Source: a virus
IMG/VR virus record: IMGVR_UViG_3300035670_000124
Span: 1 to 64,000 of that record
Strand: one strand, 5' to 3'
Length of the DNA: 64,000 nt
Part shown: in pieces, positions 8,385 through 18,178 of the stretch
Position numbering within the stretch: position 1 is the stretch's first letter
Layout: every line of letters begins with the position of its first letter
Position numbers and translations under genes: made by a program
The notes under the pieces: model-generated
Told to the model about the DNA's origin: nothing
Database searches by the model: none
The model's input: only the letters and a program-made list of their open reading frames with translations

Positions 8385-10439
8385 ATGACAAAAGAAATTA
8401 TCAACATAGGCACAATTGCTAATGATGGCACTGGTGATCCTTTAAGAACAAGTTTCACAAAAATAAATAGTAACTTTAGTGAATTGTTTGCTAATGGTGA
8501 TAATGTTGCAGCAGTTTCTTCCTCAGCATATGATAAAGCCAATGCTGCTAATTTGTTAGCATATAATACTGGTGCTGGTGCTAATAGTTACCTATTATCA
8601 GTTATAGAAGGTGCTAATACAGCAGTAGGAACTGGTGCTAATAGTTACCTATTATCAGTTATAGAAGGTGCTAATACAGCAGTAGGAACTGGTGCTAATT
8701 CATTTGCTTCTGCTACTATTGCTGGTGCTAATGTAATTTCAATTGCTGCATTCAATAAAGCAAATTCTGGTTTTGGAATTATTAATATTGATGATTATGG
8801 TGCTATTGGAGATAATTCAACAAATAACACAACTATTATACAAAATGCAATAAATGATGCTATTTCAAACAACAAAAATTTATATATTCCATCGGGAATA
8901 TTCCTAGTGTCTTCATTAAATATTAATGGAAGTCTGCAAATATTAGGAACATCAAGAGAAAAATCAATAATCAAGGCTATAGATAATCTTGCAATATCCA
9001 ATAAATTGATTAATATTACTGGTACTGCAACAAAAGTCAAATTCGATAATATTGGTTTTGATGGCAACGAACAGAATCAAGTTGCCAATACGCAACTTGA
9101 TTCTATATATATCACAGCAACAGGTGTCTCAAACAGTAATGCAGCACATATTATAGTAGATAATTGTCTTTTTGTAAATTCTGGACATCATGCAATATAT
9201 TATAATTCTAACGCAACATCAAATGTATCTAATACTAAAGAAATATTATTTGTAACAAAGTCTAAATTTGTTGATGGAAGAGATAGTTTCGAATATTCAT
9301 CTAATGATTATAGTGCTGGCGATATTCTCATAGGAAATCAATTAGACGCATGTATAGAAAATAATGATTTTACAAACACATATCCACCCTCCGCAACATC
9401 TAATGGTAGATATGCTATTGCAAGTTTAGCATCCCAAACCAATACAGTATATCCAGCACAAGTTCAAGTATTAAATAATAGATTTGAATATAGAGGATGT
9501 GGTGTAACACAAGGTATTGGAGCCATCGATCTTTATATGTGGACAGATAATTCCATTATTACTGGTAATATTATAAAAAATTCTAAATGGGTAGCAATTA
9601 AAAATAAACAACACGGAAAAAATTTAATAATTTCTGAGAATATCATAGATGGTAAATCATATGTGTATAGAGGATATAGTGAAAATGATGTACTAGCGGC
9701 AATATCCATTAATGGTGCCATATATCCAAGCGGGACTACAGATTATGCAGAAGGGTCTATTATAGTATGTGACAATATAATATCTAATTTAAATAATGCA
9801 AATGTGGGTATAGCAGTTGATGGTTCAAAATCTGGATATGTAGGATCAGTATATGCTAGACCCGTTGAGATTAGAGGTAATTATATTCATAATTGCGATT
9901 CTATAGAAAAACATATAGAAATATCATATTGTGAAGATGCAAATATTATAGATAATAGATTAATTGGAGGCGAATTAGGAATTTCAGTTGTTGGCAGTAA
10001 CGGGTTCTGTAAAATACAAAACAATTCTTTACAAAATCAAACAAACTATTCTATGTATATTGATAATAATAAAACCACAAATGATATAACATCGTTAGAT
10101 GTGATGATAACCAATAATATGATAGCGAATAACAAAGGCACATATTCTATCTATAGCGAAGGTAGAACTATTAATATTAATGGAAATATCTTTAAGGATG
10201 TTGTAAGAGGTGTGCAAATTGGTAATTCAGCCGGACTAGCAAATACTGCATATATTACTAATAATATGTTATATGGAGTTTCTTCATCTCCATCAGTAGG
10301 ATTTAGTGTATGTGGTGGAATGCAAACATTGGTTGCTGTAGGCAATGCCGGTCTAGCTTCAAATGGAACTCCTATAACATATACTGTTTTGGAAAATTCT
10401 CCAGCGGCTACAAATAGAGTCGTGGCAAATAATCTATAA
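8385..10439 (+). CDS. Tailspike-like protein with pectate-lyase-type beta-helix
   Basis: A 684-residue virion protein. The N-terminus (INIGTIANDGTGDPLRTSFT, then NSNFSELF) is the attachment-type module shared by many T4-like fibres and whiskers. Residues 50-125 hold Gly/Ala/Asn repeats (GANSYLLSVIEGANTAVGT). From about residue 135, IDDYGAIGDNSTNNTTIIQN opens a pectate-lyase-3/right-handed beta-helix domain rich in N-N-x-I turns, typical of tailspikes that bind or cleave surface polysaccharide. Catalytic residues cannot be assigned. It shares DNA cassettes with the larger spike at 45742. Confidence 0.72.
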   Translation: MTKEIINIGTIANDGTGDPLRTSFTKINSNFSELFANGDNVAAVSSSAYDKANAANLLAYNTGAGANSYLLSVIEGANTAVGTGANSYLLSVIEGANTAVGTGANSFASATIAGANVISIAAFNKANSGFGIINIDDYGAIGDNSTNNTTIIQNAINDAISNNKNLYIPSGIFLVSSLNINGSLQILGTSREKSIIKAIDNLAISNKLINITGTATKVKFDNIGFDGNEQNQVANTQLDSIYITATGVSNSNAAHIIVDNCLFVNSGHHAIYYNSNATSNVSNTKEILFVTKSKFVDGRDSFEYSSNDYSAGDILIGNQLDACIENNDFTNTYPPSATSNGRYAIASLASQTNTVYPAQVQVLNNRFEYRGCGVTQGIGAIDLYMWTDNSIITGNIIKNSKWVAIKNKQHGKNLIISENIIDGKSYVYRGYSENDVLAAISINGAIYPSGTTDYAEGSIIVCDNIISNLNNANVGIAVDGSKSGYVGSVYARPVEIRGNYIHNCDSIEKHIEISYCEDANIIDNRLIGGELGISVVGSNGFCKIQNNSLQNQTNYSMYIDNNKTTNDITSLDVMITNNMIANNKGTYSIYSEGRTININGNIFKDVVRGVQIGNSAGLANTAYITNNMLYGVSSSPSVGFSVCGGMQTLVAVGNAGLASNGTPITYTVLENSPAATNRVVANNL

Positions 10440-10456
10440 GGTAAATAACAAAATTA

Positions 10457-13111
10457 ATGGCTAATTTTGGGTATCAAAACAATCCAAATCTTCCCAGACA
10501 CGATTATCAGCACAATTTTACTCAGCATGAAGTTGATGAGTTCATAAAATGTGCTAATGATCCCGTATATTTTGCTGTCAATTATATGATGATTGTTAAC
10601 GTGGATAAAGGTCTCATGCACTTTGATATGTGGGACTTTCAACAGGATATGCTTAACACATTCCATAATAACAGATTCTCTATTTGTAAATTACCTCGTC
10701 AGGTTGGTAAAGGTATTGATATTAATGAAGATATCCTTACTGATACTGGATTTGTCAAGTTTGGAAATCTTTCTGTTGGCGATAAGATATATGGTCCAGA
10801 CGGAAAATTGACAACAGTAAAACTAGTAACGCCAATAAAAAATCTAAAGTGTTACGATGTTCAATTTGATGATGGAACAACAATAACTTGTGATGAAGAT
10901 CATCTATGGGAAGTTTGCTCTTCCGATTGGAAACACAAGTCTAAAACTTTAGGTATGCCCGACCTAATCAAAACACTATCAGAAAAAAAAGAAAATAGTA
11001 GTGGCCTATATGTTAAGTTAAATGAGTGTTTAGATTTTCCAGAAAAACAGTTGCCAATCGATCCATATGTTTTGGGTGTCTGGTTAGGTGATGGCAACAA
11101 AAGTGATGGTAGAATTACTTGCCATATTGACGATTATCAGCACTATAAATCAAACATACCAAATATATCAAATTTTAGGCCATATAAAGAAAATGTAAAT
11201 GTTGGCAACTTCAATATTGAAGGCTTACATAAAAGTCTGCGTGAAAATGGCCTAAAAGGTAATAAACATATACCAGACATTTACAAGTTTTCGGCAAGAC
11301 ATCAAAGAATAGAAATTATTCAAGGATTAATGGACACTGATGGTTACATCACAAACAGTGGAAAAATGGAGTTCTGTCAAAAAGATGAAAACATTGTTGA
11401 CGACTTCATCTTTATTCTTAGGTCTTTGGGTGTAAAAACTCGTAAAAGACCTAAGTCTGTAAAAGGGAATTTATATTTTATAGTTAGATTTGCCACAGAC
11501 TTATTCAACTGCTTTAGATTACCACGTAAATTATCCAGACAATCCACTCATAATTATAAAGAAAAAAACAAAAGACTATATATCAAAAAAATTGTAGAGA
11601 CAGAATCCATTCCAACAAAATGTATACAAGTTGACAATGAGAGTCACTTATTTCTAATTGGAAAAAATCTAATTCCTACACACAATACTACAACATCTGT
11701 CGCGTATATACTACACTATATTCTATTCAATGAAAATGTAAATGTTGCTATACTTGCCAACAAATCTTCTACTGCCCGTGAAATTATGAGTAGACTTCAA
11801 CTTGCTTTTGAATATCTACCGTTCTTTCTTAAGCAGGGTGTTATTGAGTGGAATAAAGGTTCAATAGAATTGGCTAATGGATCAAAAGCATTAGCAGACT
11901 CAACTTCAGGTTCTTCTGTACGTGGTCGTGCTTTCAATATGATATTCCTTGACGAGTTTGCATTCGTTCCCAATAACATTGCCGAAGCATTCTTTATGTC
12001 AACATACCCAACCATTTCATCTGGTAACACAACCAAAGTTATCATAGTGTCTACTCCAAATGGTATGAATCTATTCTATAAAATGTGGACTGAAGCAGTC
12101 GAAGAAAAAAGTCTTTATAAACCAATTGAAATTCACTGGTCTATGGTTCCTGGTCGTGATGAGAAGTGGAAAGAAACAACCATTCGTAACACATCACCAG
12201 ATCAATTCCGTCAAGAATTTGAATGTGAATTTATTGGTTCAACGAACACACTAATACATCCAGTCAAACTTCGTTCACTTGTATGGCATGAACCTATTCG
12301 TAAAGATATGAATGATTGTTTACATATTTACAAAGAACCTATTCCTAATCATACATACACAATGACCGTTGATGTTGCAGAAGGTCTAAACCAAGACTAT
12401 TCAACATTTTCAATTATAGATGTTACAGAGTTTCCATACAGACAAGTTGCGAAATATAAGAATAATAAGATAACACCATTATTGTTTCCAACTGTAATTC
12501 TTCAAGCAGCAAAAATGTATAATGATGCATTTGTTCTTGTAGAAATAAATTCTATTGGATTACAGGTATCCGATATTCTTCATCATGAACTAGCATATGA
12601 TAATCTAATCAAGATTGAAACAAAAGGTAAGCATGGTCAACAACATACTCCCGGATTCAAAAAGAAGATTGCATATGGTCTCAAGACCAATAAACAAACC
12701 AAGATGATTGGTTGTGCTAATATAAAGACATTGATTGAATCTGATAAGTTAATTATCAATGACTATGATACTATTCAAGAACTAATGACATTCTCTGCTG
12801 ATAAACAAACATTCAAAGCAGAAGAAGGTAATAATGATGATTTGGCAATGACACTGGTACACTTTGGTTGGTTAACAGGTCAAAGATACTTTAAGGAAAA
12901 TATTAATAATGATATTAGAAGTGCATTGCAACAAGAACAGATGAATATCATGGATCAAGACTTAGTTCCATTTGGCATCATTGATAATGGAGTTGATGAG
13001 TTTGATGATCCTGAAGCAGATGCAAAGGAGAAGTGGATAGTCAGTAAAGGCAATAGATTCGTATTTGATAACACTGATTGGGAAGTGTTAAGTAATAGAT
13101 ATAAACTATAA
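10457..13111 (+). CDS. 17: Terminase large subunit gp17, interrupted by an intein
   Basis: The ATPase/nuclease motor that packages DNA through the portal (T4 gp17). The 884-residue precursor includes a 325-residue in-frame insert (residues 86-410) precisely inside the Walker A motif; removing it restores RQVGKTTTSVAYIL, like T4 RQLGKTTV. Downstream are the ATPase Walker B (NMIFLDEFAFV), a coupling motif (IVSTPNG), and RNase H-fold nuclease acids (DVAEGLNQD, EINSIG, DDLAM). Unspliced precursor should lack ATPase activity because the P-loop is split. It sits directly upstream of the sheath gene as in T4. Confidence 0.93.
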   Translation: MANFGYQNNPNLPRHDYQHNFTQHEVDEFIKCANDPVYFAVNYMMIVNVDKGLMHFDMWDFQQDMLNTFHNNRFSICKLPRQVGKGIDINEDILTDTGFVKFGNLSVGDKIYGPDGKLTTVKLVTPIKNLKCYDVQFDDGTTITCDEDHLWEVCSSDWKHKSKTLGMPDLIKTLSEKKENSSGLYVKLNECLDFPEKQLPIDPYVLGVWLGDGNKSDGRITCHIDDYQHYKSNIPNISNFRPYKENVNVGNFNIEGLHKSLRENGLKGNKHIPDIYKFSARHQRIEIIQGLMDTDGYITNSGKMEFCQKDENIVDDFIFILRSLGVKTRKRPKSVKGNLYFIVRFATDLFNCFRLPRKLSRQSTHNYKEKNKRLYIKKIVETESIPTKCIQVDNESHLFLIGKNLIPTHNTTTSVAYILHYILFNENVNVAILANKSSTAREIMSRLQLAFEYLPFFLKQGVIEWNKGSIELANGSKALADSTSGSSVRGRAFNMIFLDEFAFVPNNIAEAFFMSTYPTISSGNTTKVIIVSTPNGMNLFYKMWTEAVEEKSLYKPIEIHWSMVPGRDEKWKETTIRNTSPDQFRQEFECEFIGSTNTLIHPVKLRSLVWHEPIRKDMNDCLHIYKEPIPNHTYTMTVDVAEGLNQDYSTFSIIDVTEFPYRQVAKYKNNKITPLLFPTVILQAAKMYNDAFVLVEINSIGLQVSDILHHELAYDNLIKIETKGKHGQQHTPGFKKKIAYGLKTNKQTKMIGCANIKTLIESDKLIINDYDTIQELMTFSADKQTFKAEEGNNDDLAMTLVHFGWLTGQRYFKENINNDIRSALQQEQMNIMDQDLVPFGIIDNGVDEFDDPEADAKEKWIVSKGNRFVFDNTDWEVLSNRYKL
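10712..11686 (+). mobile_element. LAGLIDADG intein in TerL with Gly at position 1
   Basis: The intein begins GIDINEDILTDTGF and ends LIGKNLIPTHN, followed by Thr as +1. The usual splicing blocks are visible: block A (ILTDTGFVKFGNLSVGDKI), block B with T-I-T-C-D-E-D-H (His about residue 149 of the precursor), block F/G with the His-Asn end. Two LAGLIDADG motifs, VLGVWLGDG (205-213) and IIQGLMDTDG (287-296), both retain Asp, so the homing nuclease may be active. The first residue is Gly rather than Cys, Ser or Ala; by alignment to exteins no other residue can be position 1 if splicing is to restore GKT. Confidence 0.9.
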
Positions 13112-13163
13112 TTCATTGAAGGGCTGACATAGCCATTATATAGTGCTTGTCAAGGTTGTCAAG
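13111..13163 (+). repeat. 53-bp exact direct repeat, copy 1, containing a sigma70-like promoter
   Basis: Identical base for base to 31467-31519. It contains TTGAAG (13116-13121), 17 bases, then TATAGT (13139-13144), a credible host-type promoter. A small inverted repeat GGCT/AGCC (13122-13125, 13131-13134) lies in the spacer. The end is a tandem 8-mer TTGTCAAG (13147-13154 and 13156-13163). It lies directly after gene 17 and upstream of sheath gene 18. A weaker late-like box TCTAAATA (13180-13187) follows. Confidence 0.8.
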
Positions 13164-13233
13164 TGAAAAACGTCATTTTTCTAAATAATATAAGACAATA
13201 ATAAACAACCCTTCCAAAAAGGAGTATAAAAAG

Positions 13234-14943
13234 ATGGCATTTTTTCTTTCACCTGGAGTCAATGTTTCTGAAATTGACTTGACAACAATCGTACCTGCCG
13301 TTGGTACTACTGAAGGTGCTTATGCTGGTAATTTCGTATGGGGTCCAATGGACACGATTGTGAACATTTCTAACGAAGTTGAACTTGTCAATACTTTTGG
13401 CAGACCAGATGCAAACACTTTTAGATCATTCTTCACCTGTGCAAACTTCCTCTCTTATGCTAGAAATTTGAGAGTCGTTCGTGCATCAAATACAGGTTCA
13501 CGTAATGCAACATCAAATGGTTCTGGTATTCTTATCAAGAATAGAAATGATTATGAAATCAATTACTTAGGTATTCCTGCTGCTGCAAATTCATTAGGTA
13601 TGTTTGCTGCAAGATATCCTGGCACATTAGGAAACTCACTTAAAGTTTCTCTCTGGGCATCAGCAAATTCTACAGCATATGCTGGATGGGAATATGCTGA
13701 ACAGTTTGACGGTCCTACCGGAACATCCACATATGTATCAAATGTAGGTGGTGCAAATGACGAAATGCATATAATCGTCCTTGATGAAGGTGGTAGATTT
13801 ACGGGCCTTGCTAATTCTGTATTAGAAAAATTTCAATATGTATCTAAGGCATCAGATTCTGTAAATGATGATGGGTCTTCAAATTATTATGTTAACGTAA
13901 TTAATGATCGTTCAAGATACATCTATATTCTAAATCATGCACTCAATGAAGCAGATGCTACAGAAGAAACTGCAACTTGGGGCCTTCCTGCATCTGGAAC
14001 AGAATTTGAAGAGGACAGCACATCATACACATCTTCACTTTCAGATGGCACTGTGCAAAATCCAACTGATGGTGATATTACCCTAGCATACGACAAATTT
14101 GTCAATGCAGAAGAAGTTGACGTATCTCTTATTCTAACTGGTGCACATTCTCAAACTGTATCTGAATATGTCGTAGATAATGTTGCTGAAGTTAGAAAAG
14201 ACTGTGTTGTATTCGTTTCTCCAGATTATAACGATGTTGTTAATAATGCCGGAGACGAAGTGACAGATATGATTGATAAAAGAAATCTATACAATTCATC
14301 TTCATACGCAGTTATGGACGGAAACTGGAAATATCAGTTTGACAAATATAACAATGTATATCGTTGGGTTCCTCTCAATGGTGATATTGCCGGTCTATGT
14401 GTAAGAACAGATTTTGAGCGTGATCCTTGGTTCTCACCAGCAGGTTTCAATCGTGGTCAAATCAAAAATGTCGTCAAACTTGCTTGGAATCCAACTAAAG
14501 CAAATAGAGACGATATGTATAAGAATGGCATCAATCCTGTTCTATCTTTCCCAGGTGAAGGTGTTGTTCTATTTGGTGACAAAACAATGCTTGCAAAACC
14601 ATCTGCATTTGACAGAATTAACGTCCGCAGATTGTTCATTGTTCTTGAAAAGGCAATTGCTCGTGCTGCAAGATACTCACTCTTTGAGTTCAACGATGAA
14701 TTTACAAGAGCACAGTTCGTAGCACTAGTTGAACCATTCCTACGAGATGTTCAGGGTCGTAGAGGTATCTTCGATTTCCGTGTAGTATGCGATACTACAA
14801 ATAATACTCCTGAAGTTATCGACCGTAATGAATTTGTTGGCGATATCTACATCAAACCAGCAAGATCAATCAACTTTATCCAGTTGAACTTCGTAGCAGT
14901 GCGTACTGGTGTTGCGTTCGAAGAAGTTGTCGGTAGATTTTAA
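13234..14943 (+). CDS. 18: Tail sheath protein gp18
   Basis: A 569-residue contractile sheath subunit. The N-terminus LSPGVNVSEIDLTTIVPAVG, with EGAYAGNFVWGP and VELVNTFGRP, is the classic T4-like gp18 opening, and the C-terminus (RSINFIQLNFVAVRTGVAFEE) matches the interlocking strand used to build the sheath mesh. It is shorter than T4 gp18 (659 residues), mostly in the variable outer domains. Preceded by GGAG at 13221-13224 and followed closely by the tube gene. Confidence 0.95.
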   Translation: MAFFLSPGVNVSEIDLTTIVPAVGTTEGAYAGNFVWGPMDTIVNISNEVELVNTFGRPDANTFRSFFTCANFLSYARNLRVVRASNTGSRNATSNGSGILIKNRNDYEINYLGIPAAANSLGMFAARYPGTLGNSLKVSLWASANSTAYAGWEYAEQFDGPTGTSTYVSNVGGANDEMHIIVLDEGGRFTGLANSVLEKFQYVSKASDSVNDDGSSNYYVNVINDRSRYIYILNHALNEADATEETATWGLPASGTEFEEDSTSYTSSLSDGTVQNPTDGDITLAYDKFVNAEEVDVSLILTGAHSQTVSEYVVDNVAEVRKDCVVFVSPDYNDVVNNAGDEVTDMIDKRNLYNSSSYAVMDGNWKYQFDKYNNVYRWVPLNGDIAGLCVRTDFERDPWFSPAGFNRGQIKNVVKLAWNPTKANRDDMYKNGINPVLSFPGEGVVLFGDKTMLAKPSAFDRINVRRLFIVLEKAIARAARYSLFEFNDEFTRAQFVALVEPFLRDVQGRRGIFDFRVVCDTTNNTPEVIDRNEFVGDIYIKPARSINFIQLNFVAVRTGVAFEEVVGRF

Positions 14944-14950
14944 TTCTTAA

Positions 14951-14958
14951 TATAAATA
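14951..14958 (+). promoter_or_regulatory. Late promoter box upstream of gene 19
   Basis: Perfect TATAAATA in the gap between sheath and tube genes, 29 bases before the tube ATG. Matches the T4 gp55-dependent late promoter. Confidence 0.75.
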
Positions 14959-14986
14959 AAATATAAAAATAAGGAGTAGTTAAAAA

Positions 14987-15583
14987 ATGGCATTTAATAT
15001 AAATCAATTTAGATCACAAATGTTGTACGATGGGGCAAGACCCAATCTATTTGAATGCACGCTCACATTCCCAACTGGTGTTAGTGTACCAGATGGTGCT
15101 GGCCGCAAACTAACATTTATGGCAAGAGCAGCACAGCTTCCAGGCTCTACTGTAAATCAAATCTCTCAGTTTTATTTTGGTAGGGAGTTGAAATTTTCTG
15201 GCAATAGAACTTTTCCTGAATGGACAATCACAATTATCAATGATGAAGATTTTATTGTCCGTAAAGCATTTGAAATATGGTTAAATGGATTAAATTCCCA
15301 TGCCGGAAATTTAAGAAATGCAAATTTTGAAAATCCAAGAAGCTATCAGAGACCAGCAACTGTTACACAGTTTGGTAAAACTGGAGACCCTATCAAAGCA
15401 TATAGATTCGTAGGAATGTTTCCAATAGATATATCCCCAATTGAACTTGATTGGGGTGCTAATGATGCCATTGAAGAATATGCTGTCACACTAGCATATC
15501 AATGGTGGGAATCTGATACAACAGATAGTGCCTCTAGTAACACAGCCACCACAGGCACAACAGTAGTGGCTAGAATAGACTAA
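14987..15583 (+). CDS. 19: Tail tube protein gp19
   Basis: A 198-residue tube subunit, forming the inner tail channel through which DNA passes. NINQFRSQMLYDGARPNLFE followed by FMARAAQLPGSTVNQI and FSGNRTFPEWTITIINDEDF is typical of T4-like gp19. The length is close to T4 gp19 (163 residues) with a Ser/Thr-rich C-terminal extension. A stable hairpin follows the stop codon region. Confidence 0.93.
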   Translation: MAFNINQFRSQMLYDGARPNLFECTLTFPTGVSVPDGAGRKLTFMARAAQLPGSTVNQISQFYFGRELKFSGNRTFPEWTITIINDEDFIVRKAFEIWLNGLNSHAGNLRNANFENPRSYQRPATVTQFGKTGDPIKAYRFVGMFPIDISPIELDWGANDAIEEYAVTLAYQWWESDTTDSASSNTATTGTTVVARID

Positions 15584-15591
15584 TATATAAA

Positions 15592-15620
15592 GTAGGGTGG
15601 AGAAATCCACCCTACATTTT
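15592..15620 (+). terminator. Probable terminator after gene 19
   Basis: A 9-bp perfect stem GTAGGGTGG/CCACCCTAC (15592-15600, 15607-15615) with loop AGAAAT, followed by a short ATTTT. The T-run is weak, so termination may be partial, allowing read-through to the portal gene. Confidence 0.55.
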
Positions 15621-15636
15621 CAAGGAGAAATATTTA

Positions 15637-17289
15637 ATGGCCGTGACATTATTCGGGTTCGAGATATCCCGAAAACCAAATAAACAGCATAATCAGGATG
15701 AGCAAAATAAAACATTTGCCTTGCCTCAGAATGATGATGGTGCAGTCACCATTCAATCTGGGTCGTATTATGGCACATATGTTGATCTTGATGGTGTTGT
15801 TCGTAATGAAATTGAACTGATCACCAGATATCGTGAAATGTCTATGCAGCCAGAATTAGAAACTGCTATTGATGAAATTGTCAATGAAGCAGTTGTAATT
15901 GAAGACTCAGGACACTCGGTAGAAATCAATGTTGATGATCTAGAAATCTCCGACGCAATCAAGAAAAAGATGCGTGACGAATTTGAGTATGTTCAGAAAC
16001 TCTTGAACTTTGGTAACATGGGACATGATATTTTCAGAAGATGGTATATTGATGGTAGAATGTTCTATCATGTTGTCATTGATGAATCATCACCAGCCAA
16101 AGGCATTCAAGAAATTAGATATATTGATCCACGAAGAATCCGAAAGATTCGTGAGATTCAAAAGACCAAAGACCCAAAAACGGGCATGGAAATCATCAAA
16201 AAGCAGAATGAATACTATCTTTATAATGAAAGAGGTGTAATCGGTGCACATTCTAACCTAGGCACCAAAATTTCAACAGATGCTATCGTAAATGTCAATT
16301 CTGGTTTGATGGATTCTAAGAGAGCAATGGTTCTCTCATATCTACATAAAGCAATCAAGCCACTCAATCAGTTGAGAATGATTGAAGATGCTACAGTAAT
16401 TTACAGATTATCAAGAGCACCAGAACGCAGAATATTCTATGTTGATGTTGGTAACATGCCAACGATCAAAGCAGAACAATATCTTCGTGATATCATGGTC
16501 AAGTATAGAAACAAACTTGTATATGATTCTAGCACTGGTGAAATTAAAGATGATAGAAAACATCTTTCTATGCTTGAAGATTTTTGGCTACCAAGACGTG
16601 AAGGTAGCAAAGGAACAGAAATCACAACACTTCCCGGTGGGCAAAATTTAGGCCAGATGGAAGACGTTCAGTATTTTGAAAAGAAGTTATACAAATCACT
16701 CGGCGTTCCAATCTCAAGATTGGAAGCACAGCAAGGATTTTCTCTCGGCAGAACAACAGAGATCACCAGAGATGAATTGAAATTTACAAAGTTCGTTCAA
16801 AGGCTAAGGAATAAATTCTCTACACTATTTGACGATTTGATGAGAGTCCAACTTGTTCTAAAAAGAGTTTGTACTGAAGAAGAATGGAAAGAGTTCAAAG
16901 AAAAAGTTTGGTATGACTTCAAGAAAGACAATAACTTTACTGAACTTAAAGAATCTGAACTTCTTGGAACAAGACTTCAAACTCTACAGATGATTGATCC
17001 ATATGTAGGAAAATACTATTCATTAGAATGGGTTAGAAGAAATGTTCTGTATCAAACAGATGATGAGATTGAAGAAATCAATATTCAAATGCAGCAAGAG
17101 GCTGAAATTCAGGCTCAGCAACAGCAAGAGCAACAAGCACAATTGGCTGCACAAGGATTGGGACCAGACGGCAAACCATTGCCAATTGGACCAGACGGTA
17201 ATCCTATTGGACCAGACGGACAACCAATTCTGCCACCATTACCATCTAAGTTTGAAACACAAGCCAACGAACTGGAATTTTTACAATGA
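15637..17289 (+). CDS. 20: Portal protein gp20
   Basis: A 550-residue portal subunit (T4 gp20, 524 residues), the dodecameric ring at the capsid vertex that nucleates head assembly and is the DNA gate. Recognised by YREMSMQPELETAIDEIVNE, DPRRIRKIREI, LSYLHKAIKPLNQLRMIEDA and APERRIFYVDVGNMP. The C-terminus carries a Gln-rich and GPDG-repeat tail. Its stop overlaps the next start (ATGA). Confidence 0.95.
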   Translation: MAVTLFGFEISRKPNKQHNQDEQNKTFALPQNDDGAVTIQSGSYYGTYVDLDGVVRNEIELITRYREMSMQPELETAIDEIVNEAVVIEDSGHSVEINVDDLEISDAIKKKMRDEFEYVQKLLNFGNMGHDIFRRWYIDGRMFYHVVIDESSPAKGIQEIRYIDPRRIRKIREIQKTKDPKTGMEIIKKQNEYYLYNERGVIGAHSNLGTKISTDAIVNVNSGLMDSKRAMVLSYLHKAIKPLNQLRMIEDATVIYRLSRAPERRIFYVDVGNMPTIKAEQYLRDIMVKYRNKLVYDSSTGEIKDDRKHLSMLEDFWLPRREGSKGTEITTLPGGQNLGQMEDVQYFEKKLYKSLGVPISRLEAQQGFSLGRTTEITRDELKFTKFVQRLRNKFSTLFDDLMRVQLVLKRVCTEEEWKEFKEKVWYDFKKDNNFTELKESELLGTRLQTLQMIDPYVGKYYSLEWVRRNVLYQTDDEIEEINIQMQQEAEIQAQQQQEQQAQLAAQGLGPDGKPLPIGPDGNPIGPDGQPILPPLPSKFETQANELEFLQ

Positions 17290-18143
17290 AGAAGATCATC
17301 AAAGAAGACTTAAACCAATTAAAGACCGAAGAACCATCATATGCTGCATATGATGCTGCTAATCTTGGACTAAACTATGTTGGCTTTGGTCGGTATGAAG
17401 ACCCAAAGACACAACAAGTCACGCATATCAATGTCAATGATAAGTTAGTTCCTTTTAATAGAGCAGTCAAAACCAATACATTCAAAGCAAATAATATGGA
17501 TGATATTGGAGCATATTCGTCTTTGGTTGATCCCGTCATTCAGCAATATCATCAAGAGTTGGTCGCAGCATATACACCAGATAGATATGACGATGATGAA
17601 TTGAATGCTATCTATACATTTACCAACGGTGGTTATTATGACATCAATAATAGATTGTCTATGATGCCACCTAATGTTCCAGCCAAGAAAATTGAAGTAA
17701 CATCTCCCGAAGATACGATATCAAATGTTGTAGAAAGCCTAGATTCTGCAATCAAGAAGATCAGAGCACCATTCGATTTTCCAGTGTTCGTAAAATTAGG
17801 CCCAGACTATAACATAGAAGATTTTGTTGTTGGCCGATCATTTGTATTCAAGTCATACAGAAACACAACATTAAGTTTAAATACTGCATTAAACTCATCC
17901 GAAAATAAACAGAAAAGTCCTGCTGGTAGAAATATGGCAGCCATTCTACAGTTGAATATCAGAAAAAATTCTAGAGGCATGTATATTTCAGACTTCTCTG
18001 CCAACTCTGAAGATATGGAGTTTCTGTTACCAAGAGGAACGGTTGTAGAAATCGTTGATGGGCCAAACACTCTAGTCGGAAGTAATGCAGTATCACAAGA
18101 CATTAATCTTGAAATTCTGTTTTTCAACTGTATTACAAAATAA
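17286..18143 (+). CDS. ADP-ribosyltransferase-fold-like putative internal head protein
   Basis: A 285-residue protein between portal and prohead core. The central and C-terminal pattern resembles VIP2/Alt-type mono-ADP-ribosyltransferases: a helix ELNAIYTFTNGGYYDINNRL (105-124), a Phe-x-Ser-type strand FVFKSYRNTTLSL (186-198), then ISDFSANSEDMEFLLPRGTV (234-253), where Glu245 before FLLPRG sits at the catalytic Glu position. Departures: Asp243 where Glu/Gln is usual, and Lys170 (VFVKLG) where Arg is usual. T4 packages the ART Alt and injects it; the basic N-terminus and locus suggest similar packaging. Fold moderate confidence, activity uncertain. Confidence 0.5.
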   Translation: MKKIIKEDLNQLKTEEPSYAAYDAANLGLNYVGFGRYEDPKTQQVTHINVNDKLVPFNRAVKTNTFKANNMDDIGAYSSLVDPVIQQYHQELVAAYTPDRYDDDELNAIYTFTNGGYYDINNRLSMMPPNVPAKKIEVTSPEDTISNVVESLDSAIKKIRAPFDFPVFVKLGPDYNIEDFVVGRSFVFKSYRNTTLSLNTALNSSENKQKSPAGRNMAAILQLNIRKNSRGMYISDFSANSEDMEFLLPRGTVVEIVDGPNTLVGSNAVSQDINLEILFFNCITK

Positions 18144-18151
18144 TATAAATA
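18144..18151 (+). promoter_or_regulatory. Late promoter box
   Basis: Perfect TATAAATA immediately after the ART-like gene, 28 bases before the ATG of a small prohead-core-like gene that has AAGGAGAG as its ribosome-binding site. Confidence 0.75.
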
Positions 18152-18178
18152 TAACTGTATCTTTACAAGGAGAGTTAA

